DNA from: Opisthorchis felineus
Lineage: Eukaryota > Platyhelminthes > Trematoda > Opisthorchiida > Opisthorchiidae
DNA: 64,000 nucleotides
Direction of reading: 5' to 3'
Assembly (NCBI GenBank): GCA_004794785.1
Contig: SJOL01006406.1
Span: 401,308-465,307 of the forward strand
Part shown: positions 12,791-26,104 of the stretch, piece after piece
How positions within the stretch are numbered: the stretch's first letter is position 1
Layout: the number at the start of each line of letters is the position of its first letter
Translations under genes and position numbers: made by a program
The notes under the pieces: generated by a model
The model's input: only the letters and a program-made list of their open reading frames with translations
Database searches by the model: none
Told to the model about the DNA's origin: nothing

Positions 12791-13723
12791 ACAGGGAGGG
12801 CGAGTAAATCACTTTTATGGAATATGTGGCCATCAGATATTCACGCGTCCCGCGGCAAAGTTCAGCTCAAAACCCAATCATTCTGTGCACCCTGGACTGT
12901 GCTGAGGTGTAAGATAACCATAGCTTCCGCTTGGCGTAAGTGCCTGTTTGATTTGATGACTAAAAATTCACAATGAGTCTTCAGTGCCATAGCAATGTGT
13001 TTCATCAGTAATCTGTCTTATAATGGCACTTTTAGGAACCTAACTAGCCTGTTTAATCAGTTCAATAAAGATTACTTTCCTGAGTGAGGTTTTGTTTAAA
13101 AATCACTGGATTATTTTGACTTGCAGACATTACTTTCCAACCAGTGACGCAAATGCACAAAACACTCAGCGTGACTGAAGCCTCGTTACTGCGCACCAAA
13201 CCAACCAACATAAAACTACAAGCAAGCTGTGAAGCTGTTGTCGGCAGTGTGTGGATTAGTGGATATATTCGATGTGTTTACCCCTAACATATCGTGGCAC
13301 AACCTTGCGTCATCCATGTGGAATTTTTGTTGACTAGGCAAGCCTTAAGCTATCTGCTGCGTAAAGCTGAATAGCATTCACAACTCAATCTCCGGGTCGT
13401 TTTGCCTGCATGTGGCTCGAAATGTTCAACAATCTTTTGGGCTAGCTTGACTTAGCCACATTATGTATGACATGGTATGTTTCTTTCAACGCAAGAGGGG
13501 TCCACTTGTAAGAACAGTCTAATACTAAATGATTTGCAAATCATTTCCTCTCTGGTAACTGCGTCATTAAGCAGGATGGTTAAACACAGATACCACCAGC
13601 TTCGCCCACCTTTGCACTATAATGAGCTGACAAATCTAAGCCGATTGCAACAGGCAACTTCACAGTGTTACCTCTGTTTTTCATGGCTTTAACACATTAG
13701 GCTTGTCTGCCAGCTAAGGGAAG

Positions 13724-13726
<3 letters not shown>

Positions 13727-13761
<35 letters not shown>
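13727..13761. repeat. (TA)n microsatellite
   Basis: Seventeen uninterrupted TA units plus one T. The window also begins (1-12) inside another TA run. Confidence 0.98.
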
Positions 13762-13765
<4 letters not shown>

Positions 13766-16700
13766 CGGGAAGTTTGATAAAGAATTGCTGAACTTTGTGA
13801 TTTTACTAGCCTTAAAATAGTCGTCTGTCATTTTTTATAATGTTACTCATTACCGTCGACACCCTTCTCTCCGTTTTCTGAACGTGAGCAGCTGCATCAG
13901 ACCACAACGCGTAATACTGCGGCAGCAGCGTTGTAAATGTGAGTTGAGAATGGATAAATACTTTCTGCAACCATGCAGATAGAGTTTTGCGCATCACGAG
14001 TGTGTACGCATTGACAATAATCAAATATTAATTGGTTCTTAGGTGAACGTCAGAGATACCTAAAAACTACTCATGGATTTCCAGGGGAGACTCTTTTTGA
14101 CTTTTCCATCATACACTTCGCCCATTAAGTGGCCGTTTCCCATGTTCTCATTTGTTTGCATACTGCATTTTTCCTAGGCGTAAATGGTAGTTTACATTGT
14201 GTTTGGGCCAGACAGACGCCTAGAAAGAAAGAATACAAGGTGCCAAGTTAAGTGACTGACGCCAGTGACAGCCCAAGTTGGCGCCAACCGGGTAGTACAA
14301 AGTCAAGACGAATCACACAACGGTCATCAAAATCGTCCAGCCTATTTGGGTGAAATTACGAGGACGTTGAACAAAAAAGCTGTTTTCATGGAGAACGACA
14401 ACTTACAACAACGACAAAACAAAAATTCTCTTTAGGTAGGTTTACATGGGAGAATTCATACTGTGTTTGACCATATGGCAATGAACAAGTCAATACGAGT
14501 GTGGCTATTGCACGCACTAGCAGAAACACAGTGGGTAAGCTTGTCCTAGTTAATCAGATGGCGAAACGTGCAAACGGTTCAAACTGCGCAGTGATAGGCC
14601 TGGTGACACTTACCTTTCCCGTTGCGAATTTACAAGGCGTGTTTGGACGCAGCTGCGTCAGATGTGAACAGCTGGCACGAAATGTTGAGCAAGGAATCGG
14701 ATTGGTTCGGACTATCGGGCATTTGGCCAAAAACAGCCGCAAATCGTGATCTGGTGAATCTGAAACGGCGCATGATACCAGACAGATTGACGATATATGG
14801 CGACCAACAAACGATAAAGCTGTATGTCCTATATCTACAAACATCTGAGGTAAGGAGGACAGTAGAAATGTGCAAAACAGTATTGAACAACGCAATTTAG
14901 ATTGACAGCAAATGCTATATTAGCGTGTAGATTAGTTCATCACAAATATTACCGATCTCAAATATTCGGGACAGAGTTTATAAATTTACACAGCCCAGTG
15001 ATGCTTAGCTTAAGTCTTTCCGCACGTTTAATGTGGTTCGTGATGTTTAAGCAAGAGCTGACTTATTCAGGCATCGTACTCACTCAGTGAAATCTTAAGC
15101 GTAATCTTAAAAAAATACTCGTCGGATGATCTTATTTCCTCAAGGCTTTTAGTGGTCAGATGGAAAACACCTGCTAATTATAGTGAAGCAGATGTAGATA
15201 TAAAATCATCCCATTTGTCACGCCAAAAGATCAACACCGCTGATTTTAATGTTGAAGTTCCCTTCGTCTTACTGTGTTTTGAATGTACAACTGAGTGCAA
15301 TGAATTCGGACGAAAACTAGTCAGTGTAGTTCATGGAGAAACCACGCGGATTTACTAAGAAAGGCAGCTATCAGATTGCCGAAGTCAGATTCACGGACTT
15401 TCGATTGTTCCACGAATGCGGACGCAAGGGCGTCGTAATGCACGGCTCGGTTTAAAACCGATATACCACACCATTTCCTGTTTGTCTTGTTTGTCGATTT
15501 TTCGGTTTTTGCCCAAAGCTACCCAAATCCACATCCATTATTCATCCATTACCAGCCTTTTTCCCTCGTTTGTATCCCCACAAAATCTCTTGGCAGGGTA
15601 TTTAGGGAAAGTCGGCCGTCTCAGAGGGGCTAATACTGTAAATTAGAAGCAGGCAGATTATTGTGCTCCTCCAGTGTGACCTACTCATTTTTGTTCCTGT
15701 GACGTTTGTCGACCTTTTTACAACATTCGTGGTAGCGGACGTGCCGTCACTTATTGTGGTTCTCACGGTGCGTGTGGAATTGCTGGCCGTAAAAACACGC
15801 CATCCGTCGGACTGAGTATTTATTCTCTTTTCAGCTGCATCCGGCTTAGACAGTCCGTGTAGCAGTAATGGGTAAAACAGAAAGCAGACACTGATATAGA
15901 AGAGGCGGGGATTTGAATTACCTTGAATATGGCCCCAAGTGGTCATAACGCAAACTAGGGACGATCGATTACAGGAAGATTGTTCCCCAGCTCAGTTACT
16001 CTGGACACTACGCAATTTCTCGAACATCCACTTGAGTTCCAACTGATCTGTCGCACCTTAGCCTGGAACTTCAACACCCGATTTCTTTCACTGACATTAG
16101 TGAGCTATTGGTGTAAATCCTGTGGTAAAACAGACGTTGACACCTCTCTGATACTCTTGAAGAAGATTTCGAAAATCGTGAATATGGACCCAAATGCGTA
16201 AAATGTAAGCGACAAGAGAGTTCTTCAGAGAAACACTGTTCTTCGTTCATATCATGTAAATTCGGATCCATAATGTACAAAACCGGTCAGTCTGGTTGGA
16301 GTTATTGGGAGGACCTTATACTACAAAAACGATCATTCAGCCCTGCTTCTGGAAAACTGTTGCATGATAGAACTATAGGTTATTGCAAATGGTACTAGGA
16401 ACAGTAAAGGACATTGTTTGCACAAAACTCTGCATTTCTTCTTTCAGAGTCTCTAACGATATCTCCAGTGAGAGTAGAAGTGAGTAGGTCAAGCCGTTCC
16501 TGGCTTCTACTGGGGGAAAGTTTAGTGAAGTGGGCAGTAATAAGTGGAACAGTCGAGAATAGATAAAGTCCATTCCGGCCGAAAAACAAACAAAATCATT
16601 TGGGATCTTGGTACAATCCCAAGTGCATGGAATTTAAGCAACAACGTTGTAAGACACTTTTCTACACCCTTTTCCTTGCATTCTCAGACAACAATAGAAA

Positions 16701-17753
16701 TCCTCTGTGTTGCTGTTTTTTCGGATAATCTCTAAGAGTTTTTGACTTTTGGGTGAATACAATCACTGATGGGTCATCAAAACAAGCTGCGCATTTAAAT
16801 TTCCTCTAATGTGGGATATCAATGGATAAATAGACGAACCTCGTACATTCACGTCCTCATTTGAAAGACATGCATCATCCTGAGAGCAGCGTAGAACTAG
16901 TATTCCTGTCAGTTAATTTGTTCTCTTTTTCCGCAATTCCGAAATCAAACTAGAAAATCTACCTCAGCCTGTCGTTATGTGGAAGGAGTTGTATCTTGCT
17001 AATTAATTAAGATCACTTTTAACCAGCTGACTGTCCCGTCCAACTGCAACTTTTTCTTATCCACAAACTCTTTAATTTGCGTGTACCTTGACTCCCATAG
17101 GCTCACACGCAATAGTATTATCAGTCTATGACCAGTGGAACAACTTTTTGAAATTTAAGCGCGCCTTTTGCCACTTGCCATGCGAACACGTCTGTCGGCG
17201 GATCATGACGAACGGAATTTTCATTTGAATACACTGTTTATGCATCATTTTTACAGCAATTTAAAGTTTCCTGTGGACATACACAGAAATGCGAAAATTT
17301 TTTCAGAGGAGATCCGCATAACCTGAGGTTACAATTTAACTAGTGTACCTATTTTTATAGAGCTGGTAGCAGATTTTAGCGACCAATTTCGGAACCTAGA
17401 CACTATCAATGCTATGTGGTACACCATTAGGTGCCTGAAATCACGTTTGGTATTCTATGCTAAGAGTTGGAGTACTCGTTTTTCTTATCTGAAGATGGCT
17501 GCCGCTTGTTATCACCATGCTTTGGTCTATAACGGTTTTCTAGGATTCATGAGATTGCTTATGGTATTATGAAAAGCTCTGCTCATGACTACTATCATTG
17601 GCTACGTTTCTTGGTTTTGATAGACAGCATGCAAGTCAGTATTCATTCGCTATCATTTAATAAACTATATGGATGGTAAGAATTCTGTGATATCACGCTG
17701 GGAACAAGTTGAGGAGTTCTTCCCAATTAATTGCTGATTAAATAATGGAAAAC

Positions 17754-19082
17754 TTATGAGGAAAACTCACTGGATTCCGAAGGAGAGCGGTAAGTACTTT
17801 CGTTACAATGTTTTGAACAAACGGTCGAACCGACTACGCTTCCTCGTTTTCCAGTAGCAAACTTTTCCATTACAGGTGACTGTACTCGTGCAATCGATCC
17901 ACCGAGTCGATTGAATTTGATGAATTCCACTGACTGTTGTCCCCCTCCGCTTTTCTTTGGACTCAAGGTTGTCACCACCCAGGGTTCTGCCCCAGATGTG
18001 GACAGGTAACTTCGGCACATCGGTTCGTTCTCTGTTGCTGGCTGGAAGCTATTTAGGCTTGTATCAGAGAGCTGATTGCCGTGGGAAAACTGTTCCATCC
18101 CAGACGGCAACAATCCATTGATTTCCACATTGCCAGAGTCTCGAAACACTTCTTCTAAGTGATGGGTGTGGCCTGAATCATGACGATAGTCTGCTGGTAG
18201 TGCGGCGTTATAATGGACAATTCCTCGGGTAGAGCAAATGCCACATCGTAGAAAAAGGATGGCGATGATAAGAGCCAGTGATATAATCAGGGTGACGGCG
18301 ACCATAATTACAATCACAATCAAGTCGTATTCCATATGTCCCATGCTACCGGAGGATGAATACATACGGTAGCGACTTTTTTCCCCCGTTCCATATGATG
18401 CATCTTCTGGTCCTGTAGCTGAGTCCGACATATAGCGCACTATATTAATCTGAAGAACCCGATGATTAACCTTGATTGGTTGGCCCTTATCACTGGCTTC
18501 AACAACCAGCTTGATTGATCCAATGTCATCCGTACCCATAGAACGACCGACATAAATGGAACCGCTGTTAGAATCTAGCTCAAAAAGGTTACCGGCGGTC
18601 GGTCTATCTGCACCCAGTCGGCCTACGTACTTTGCATCTGCATTTGAGTGACGATTGGGAATGAATGCCATCTTGGATGTTAGAGGACCGCCCCGTTCTA
18701 GGTTTTCTAGTGTCGCAACCCGACTGGTCTGTATCAGACGGTAGCTGACTTCTCCATTCTCACCCTCATCCGGATCTATTGCATTCAGCTGCGTGACACA
18801 ATATCCCACTGGCTCAGTGACGGTGACGTTGACCGCTTGGTTATTATGTGCAGGAAAAACCCATGTGGGAGCGTTGTCATTCACGTCCGTCACATAGACA
18901 TGAACCTGTGTGGTTGATGACAAAGCTGGAACCCCAGAATCCACAGCGACCAAGTAGAAGTTGTAACTGGGTACACGTTCACGATCCAAGTTTCCACGAG
19001 CGACGTAGATGTGACCTTTGGCAGAGACACGGAATTCCTGTGCCCCATCATTTTCCGTTTGAGATTTTATAAGGTATTGTAC
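17754..19082 (-). CDS. Protocadherin-like cadherin, last recognised coding exon (end of EC6, EC7, transmembrane helix, cytoplasmic tail)
   Basis: This exon continues the gene whose first exon lies at 47260-49662. The acceptor (GGCTCCAG|GTACAA) is at 19083-19084. The first residues, VQYLIKSQTENDG, complete the EC6 strand begun by ANDSDATETNNQ, so the join is in frame and fits the fold. EC6 ends with DVNDNAP near residue 867. EC7 carries DPDEGENGEVSYRL and an EASDKGQP motif near 997. A helix of about 27 hydrophobic residues spans 1054-1080. The tail to residue 1243 is Ser/Gly/His rich and I recognise no catenin-binding motif in it. The frame ends at TAA (17754-17756). A GTGAGT lies at 17770-17765, just before the stop, so an alternative splice to another 3' exon is possible. 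An ATTAAA on the minus strand (17661-17656), about 95 bases past the stop, could serve polyadenylation. Confidence 0.92.
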   Translation of the reverse strand, partial: VQYLIKSQTENDGAQEFRVSAKGHIYVARGNLDRERVPSYNFYLVAVDSGVPALSSTTQVHVYVTDVNDNAPTWVFPAHNNQAVNVTVTEPVGYCVTQLNAIDPDEGENGEVSYRLIQTSRVATLENLERGGPLTSKMAFIPNRHSNADAKYVGRLGADRPTAGNLFELDSNSGSIYVGRSMGTDDIGSIKLVVEASDKGQPIKVNHRVLQINIVRYMSDSATGPEDASYGTGEKSRYRMYSSSGSMGHMEYDLIVIVIMVAVTLIISLALIIAILFLRCGICSTRGIVHYNAALPADYRHDSGHTHHLEEVFRDSGNVEINGLLPSGMEQFSHGNQLSDTSLNSFQPATENEPMCRSYLSTSGAEPWVVTTLSPKKSGGGQQSVEFIKFNRLGGSIARVQSPVMEKFATGKRGSVVGSTVCSKHCNESTYRSPSESSEFSS

Positions 19083-22000
19083 CTGGAGCCAGAGAATGAC
19101 AGAATAGACAATGAGTAAGTTGTCATGAAACCGGATACAGTGGGACGCTGGAACTATTCACGAAGATAAACGTATAAAGTTGAACCAGCCGAACTGACGA
19201 GCCGAAGGCAATCTACAACACGTTGATCTGTACAAAGAATAATCGTCATTGCTTTAATACTGTAGGCATATTTACGGTGTCTGGAGGGTGCCGAATACTT
19301 CCCAGTCATCAAGTTAGCATTGGTAAGCATGTTGCGACTCGTGCAAATGCAGAAACAAATTCCCTGCTTGATACCTGAGATCACGTAATTAGCGGCCGAA
19401 ATAGCCTGATAAATGCACCAAGATATGATTTTTCATGCAGGAATAAGTAGCTAAGTTGAGATTGGATCCCAAGATACTTTTTCGTTTTGTACATCATCTC
19501 TTTCATACAGCTGTTTGTTTTAATTTGGTCATGTCAAAATGGTCGATTAAAATTCCGAGCAACCTGTCAATGAAATCATATAGACCGGTTTAATGGAATT
19601 TCCATTCCCTGTCATAACATGCTTGGCTATGAGGAGGATGCTTTGGTTTCCATGCTTGTAAATGCTCTAGTCTATTAGGGCTCACAGTTAAACTGTAAGC
19701 GCTTTTAAGGACCTCTATAGAGAGGCCTGAGTATATCGATCCGACAAATCCTAACAAAAACAAATAATGAACTGGCGGGTATCTATTTACACTACTCTTT
19801 GCTTGGACATTCATAAACAAGCCATCCACAGTTAGCCTCATGTTTACAGAGATGACTAGTAAATGAACCATTTTTTATGAAATTACTTTCGTGGCTGTTA
19901 CTTGCTTACTTGCACACAAGCAACATCAAGCAAGATCGCCAGCAAGCTAGATTGAACAGTCTACGGCAAAAGTCCTATAAGTGGTATCAACATGTTCCTA
20001 GTCTATGTTGTTTAATCTTGAGAGGGATGATAAATACACACCTGCCTTAATTTCTTATGCGTTCGGTTGAGAAAACTTCGTTTGACTACAGTCTTTAGAT
20101 CAACGTTTGTCTCACCTATAATTTTAGCCACTAGCAGAATGAATGCCCCCGGCAGAAACTACACTACATACACGATCGTTTATGGCAGTCACCACGTCGT
20201 CATCCGAGTCACTTAAGCGGATATATTTTACTACTGCTTAGTTATGGTATATACATACGTTATTAGATACGAGCAACGAATTCCTCAGGAATGAATACAT
20301 ATTGCAACAAAACGATGGAATTCTTTGGGAATTTCAATGACATCTGGTAAATGATGAGACATGTAGACTATTCTCAGCATGCGGCTCTATAGTAATTTCT
20401 AAGAGTAAACCATGCCCATTCATTGATCAGACGGGGAGAATTTACGTCCTAAAGAGTACTATAGCGTTGAACTGCTGGTAAAATCGTCTGGTTTTGTGTC
20501 GGGCGGCAACCGGGCAACTAGTGGGGATGCCATAGTGACTTGCTTCTCGCTCACACATGAACCGTTTGCGGAACGGGTGTGTCTCGGGGATTGATATCGT
20601 CAAGTATACGAGTTGGCCAACCAAACACGGCTCTCTCCAGATAATCTTTTCGTAAGGAGCATCACTGTACACATAGAATATTCTTAATTGGGCTTTAGTA
20701 AGTATGTAGATTTCAATGTGTGCTGCACTAACCCTCAGATGGAATCTATCTTGTTAGAAAAAGGAATGTTAGAACCTCCAAAGATTTCCGTTCTACGTAC
20801 TTACACCAAAATTCATTTTTTCGTCTACTATTCCAGCAGCATAGTGTGAGTTATTTTGAAAGATTTTTGGGAGAGCTTCTAACCCCCGTCATAATTTCTT
20901 GGAAAATAGCTGCAAGATGGTATTTGTTGGTGATAATGTGCATCAAACGTTGTCAACGCTGTGTGGTTAAATTTTGTATACACAACATTCCGATCAATAT
21001 TTCTGTTGTAAAACACAGAAGTAGTACTGTTTACTTCTCATATTTGCATTGGATATGTTTAAAAGATCTTCATCCACAGAGTAATGTGCGATATAATTAG
21101 GAACTATTGCGTTATCTTTCAAAGATACATAGAATGCTACCAATTATGCACAGGGTTTTACGATGCTCCAAAAGTTCAGGTACGAATGCTGGTGGGGTAG
21201 CAAGAAATTTTATGGAAAAACTAAACCGTATTCACGTAGCTTCGGCCCGTCACAATGACTTGACCTGACTCTTCATTAGACCTATCTATTTACGTGCGAA
21301 TTAAAAGTCCTGAAAGAAACAGGACCGACCGCAATGGGCTGTGGACTAAATGACCGTATCCTTTTAGAGTGACTAGTTTACTATCAACACCATTCAGGAT
21401 CTATTAGTTCACAGAAAATAAGTCTGGTACGTGTGTAAAAGCTCCGAGGAGAAAAACGTCTGACATTTCAACATTATCTCTTTTTCGAGGGGCATTCCAA
21501 ACAACAGTGTGGAATTTATTCCGTACGTAATGTCCATCAAGCAGACAGTAATTTTTATTGTAACATCATTCAGAGGACTGTTTCAACGCTGTGTCAGTCT
21601 ATTAGTCGCTATTTTGTGCAGTTTGTCAAGCACCGGACTGAAATATCTACGTGTTCTTCCAAAAAACGCGCACAAGAATAACAGCCTTGTCCAGATAAGT
21701 CTCGATTTACACTTCACTTGAGTCACTAAATTTACTGTTTCAACACTTTTTCCAGTAGAAGACAGACGGCTCTTTCTTGTCATATCCTTTAAGGCTGTGC
21801 AGCTGTCTGCCTCATCAGTGTACTGGAAGTAGCATACATCAGTGAAAACTGCTTCCCTTGACTGCCAAGAGGCAAGCTAACTTATCCGAGCTTTCCTCCG
21901 GTTTGACTTTGTCTGAAAGGTAAGATTTCCCACAGAATATATTTATGACTGAAAACTGGCGATTTATTGAAGTGTTCAGGCTGCGCTATAGATTTTTTGT

Positions 22001-24340
22001 ATTCACCCGCACGCTGGTTATCGGATTCTTTATACCATAGCTACGTTCGTAAAGCACCACACCCAGGAGCCTGTAACAGTTTGGCTAAAGGTGACACAAG
22101 TGCGCACATCCACATAATCCGAAGAGCTGCAAAAAACCCGAGTAAGATCAGTTCCAAGTACAAAATTCTCTTTCATAAATGTTCGGCAAAACAACGAAAT
22201 TAACTATTTCTTGTCATGTTTGCGCTACTGTGCAGTATGCACTAGACAACCACATCCAGGAATGCCATTATTGTAACTATAATACTGTATGTTTTCCAGC
22301 CATTCAATTATTTGGAATTTTGTTACCACCTTTCACAAACGGGTGCATCGTAAAGTGCACCATCTTCTCAAAATATTCCGCGTTCTCCTCTGCTGTTCAT
22401 ATTCTAGGATCTAAGTCCCGACGACGCTGTTCCGCCAAAATGAATATTTATAAGTTTTATTGTTCATGTCACTGAAAAGCCTGAAAGCAGTCGACAACCC
22501 CCAAGCAGTGAGGCAGAGAGGGTATGGGCAAACATGGGAGCCGTTTGTGAGATTAATGCGTTTGATTGCTCCTCGTACTCTTGCTAATTAAAGTTTATGA
22601 TGGAATCGCGTGCTCTCTGCATCTTCAGTTTTCATTTTCAAGTAGACGAGAGGCGGTGTGTTTGTCACTGTTTGTGTGCACGTGAGGGGTTTTTGTTTGT
22701 GTTTGTCTTGGTAGCACCAGGCCGCTTAAACTCCGTGTGTTCGTCAGTTACTGTGCCTAGCCAACTACAATCACAACACTGCACAGATATTGAGCATTGT
22801 CCGGCGTTTTGTTTGTCCAAAAGAAGCTACGCATCAAGTCAGGGGGCATACATCATTGGTTTCCGCGCAGATGGTATCTGGTGATCGGTACTTTCAGACA
22901 GCGTTACAGCTGGGTCGAGAGCTTGTGGATGTCGGAAGATGGCAGTTTAGATACACAGCTCACGGATTTATTATATGAATCTTCTCATTCGAATGCTGCG
23001 TAGAAATTTGCTTGACAAGACGACTTGACCGAGTTCCAGTCCACCAGGAATAAACCAATAAATGATGACCGTATAAACACAAGTTGATTCCTTGACATTT
23101 TGTCTACATAAACAACGGTGTAGAGGTCCGTAATATGACGAAGTTGATGGTAAACAGCTTGCGACAGAAGACCTGTGAGGTTTGGTTAGAAGGCTGTCCG
23201 TATGAAGAACAGCGGCTAGACACATCCTTCCTTGCCAAGAAACCAGACTTCAGTCAGGCTTCCTGGCAAGATTATAGTTCGGTATTCACCACATTCGTAT
23301 TCATTAAGAGAGTACCCAATTATCGTGGACAGTTTGCTGGAAAACACTTTAATATCCGAAGTAACTTCATGCGATTTTACCTATTCTACATATTAGTGGA
23401 TGCGTGGTAGGTGTGAACCAAATAAGAATCTCTGTGATGAGCTCTAACAATCTTTTTAGCTGACAAAGTAGTGTGAAAACAAGTGGATAGAATGATCTAA
23501 CCACACCGCAGTTCATCCGCCAACAAGTTGGTAGCTACAAGGGAACAATTTTTAAAGAGAGGTCACTGCTTGGAATATCTTATATTAGTTAGGTAGTTAG
23601 TTATATTAGTGCAGCGTCAACGCGAATGATCTCACATAAAGTCGCAGCTTACGACAAGCCTACAGCGGTCGCTTCCACTCAAAGGCAACGGCCTGCGTCT
23701 TTAATAACAGTTGTAGTTGAATGGTGCCAGAGTCCGTGAGGAAACTTTGGTTCTTGACACCTTTTTCTCTTAGTCCATGGTGAAAATAAAACATTATTAT
23801 CTAGTTCTAACGGCAATAAAAAACATCACCCGGTGAGAAAGAAACCGTTTTCATCTATCAGCTGAAATACATGTGGTCAGAAACTATCCCACTGGTTTAT
23901 TCCAGAAAGAAGAAGACCCACACAAGAGAGCAAGAATGACCACGCCACAAAGTCATTCATCCTGGAACCCGTATTTGTCTGCAACGTGTGTCTCTAGTTA
24001 ATTCAGTCGATTTTCCGCCAATTGGAACTTCCACATAGTGAGCCGCACTGTAGGATATCTTCGTTGATTTTATATCCTCTGACTAGATGCAAATTATAGT
24101 GAAAGATAGCACCCGTCACTTCTGTTAATACATATCAAGACAAAAACCACAGACCAATTTCTTTCCGTCATTTCTATTCTATCATAGTTTTCTATGGTCC
24201 ATCGACTAAACAAGGTCTGACGATGAAAACTATGGAACATCAGTGTGACATCCTACTGCACTAAGTACAGTTATCTACTTAAAACTCAGGAGCCCGATGC
24301 ACTAAATCAGAAGTTAGAGTTTAACCTAGTGCACGTGTTT

Positions 24341-24366
24341 CTGTGTCTCTGTGTCTCTGTGTCTCT
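24341..24366. repeat. CTGTGTCT tandem repeat
   Basis: An 8-base unit repeated just over three times without interruption. Confidence 0.9.
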
Positions 24367-26104
24367 TAATGCACCATCTTGCACACACATTTTGGCGGCT
24401 GCCAGTTAGACTTTGTGAGGTGGACCGCTGATTGGACCACCTATGTCCAGCTATTCCCCTATTCAACCGACCGGTCAGTCCGTTGTCCTTGTGGATAAGT
24501 TCACAAAATGTAACGCGGATGGAAACAGCTTGTTCCAGCTAGAAAACTCGACGACGACTGGAGCAGTTTGCTACTCAGTGAACAAATCTTTCACAGTCAA
24601 GTCATACAGAATAGTGTAGCTGTCAGCCGTGCACGCACACACTTTGGATTGTTATTCTGGCAACCATTCGGAGCTCCTCTGAAAATGACGGATACAGAGG
24701 GTTTGGGTAGATGCTCGCCAAAATCAATCGCATTAAAATGAGCCTAAAGCACAAACTGGGTTTTTCGTGTAACAGAAAGTTTTGTGGTAGAGGAACATAC
24801 TTTCCTTGTTTAAACTCCATTAGGTTGTGGGTAGTTGCACTATCTCCGAGTATGTGGTATGTTTATATCTAATTCGGCCTGTATGAACTGGCCCATACCA
24901 TTCCTGTTAACGGATCTAAAGTACGGGGTTGGTTTTTTACTGTGCTTTCAGCTTTTGTGACTTATGTAGTGTCGGGCTTAGTGGTTTTTACGTAAGATTC
25001 AACATGTGCGTACTCCCTAGGCACTCTTTAAGGTCGCAATTAGACTCGCAATCATTGAATTACTTGCAGCGACGTGCACCTGATTCAGCATATGGACCAC
25101 AAAAATTCCTACCTGCGACATCGATTCAATCAAAAGGCTCATTACCATTCTAAGGAAAAAGTGACAAACATTCATGATTTCCTGGTAAAATTAACAGAAT
25201 GGATGTTGCATGCCTTGGTTGGCTTGCAATTTAGTAGACAGTCCATCAAATAACTTGTCTCTTGAGATTTTACACGCACTAAAAATGAATAATGCCTTCA
25301 AAGCAAAAACTATAATAAATACAGCCAGTAACTCTACCAGTCTGGGTTCATTTCTCCCGTATTTCATACCAGCCAACAGCAGACGCTTTGATTCCTTCAG
25401 GAACCCAGTGCTCTAGTTGGAGACGACAAATAAACAAACTGGACATTCAGTTAAATCCCCCACTTCTTCTAAGGCTCTGTGCCAGATAAGAAGATATAAG
25501 TTTAAAGTCCTATATATAGTGCGTATGTGAATATAGTTGCGCAAAGCCAGTTGTTCTTAGTTTTTTAAAGATAGTTCATCCGAAACCCATCAGTTGATGA
25601 GATTCTGAGGATTATCATGCAGAGAGGGGACTAAAATAGGATAGCCAGTTGAAAATAGTACAACCTTATCATTTGTGCCCACACACTTAACGTTCAGATG
25701 GTTGCTTGGAGCTCTGCGTCTTGAATATGATCAAAAATTAAAGATAAGACCAATTTCATTTCCAACGTATGTACCGGGACCCCCATCCTAGATTGCCAAA
25801 AGAGTACGTACACAACCAGAACTTGCAGGCCATTTGAATAGTGCTTACCCAAAGGAGGCCAAAAACAAAAACTTCGGAGTATCATATATAATTATAATGT
25901 GGCCATCTGTATGGTTAATATTTGTTAGACTGTCCCAATGGTACTAAGTAAATTCTATACATGTTGCAATATGATATAGTTAGCTATTTTTCCAAAGCTA
26001 AATGAGTGGACTTGTCCCCTGAATTCAGAGGTAATAGATCCTCCGAGAAATCAAGTACTGAGACAGCTAACCGAAGGCAGTAGACGTCTACGTGAATCCA
26101 AACC

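Larger units (their letters stand above)
10569..17753. other. Region downstream of the protocadherin gene, repeats and unexplained open frames
   Basis: Contains a 187-codon minus frame (10606-11169), the dispersed repeat pair, the TA microsatellite and a patch open in several frames (14501-14900). If the GTGAGT near 17770 is used, a further 3' exon of the protocadherin gene could lie here, but none was recognised. Confidence 0.5.

Noticed and set aside
14501..14900. Cluster of overlapping open frames on both strands as a gene
   Set aside because: Several frames are open at once, as expected of a stop-poor, GC-richer patch. No domain or splice context was seen.
15602..15946. 114-codon minus frame with hydrophobic stretches as a membrane-protein exon
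   Set aside because: No homology recognised and no convincing splice sites; could be chance.
24183..24235. CATAGTTTTC/GAAAACTATG inverted repeat as a MITE
   Set aside because: Short arms, no target duplication and no second copy seen.
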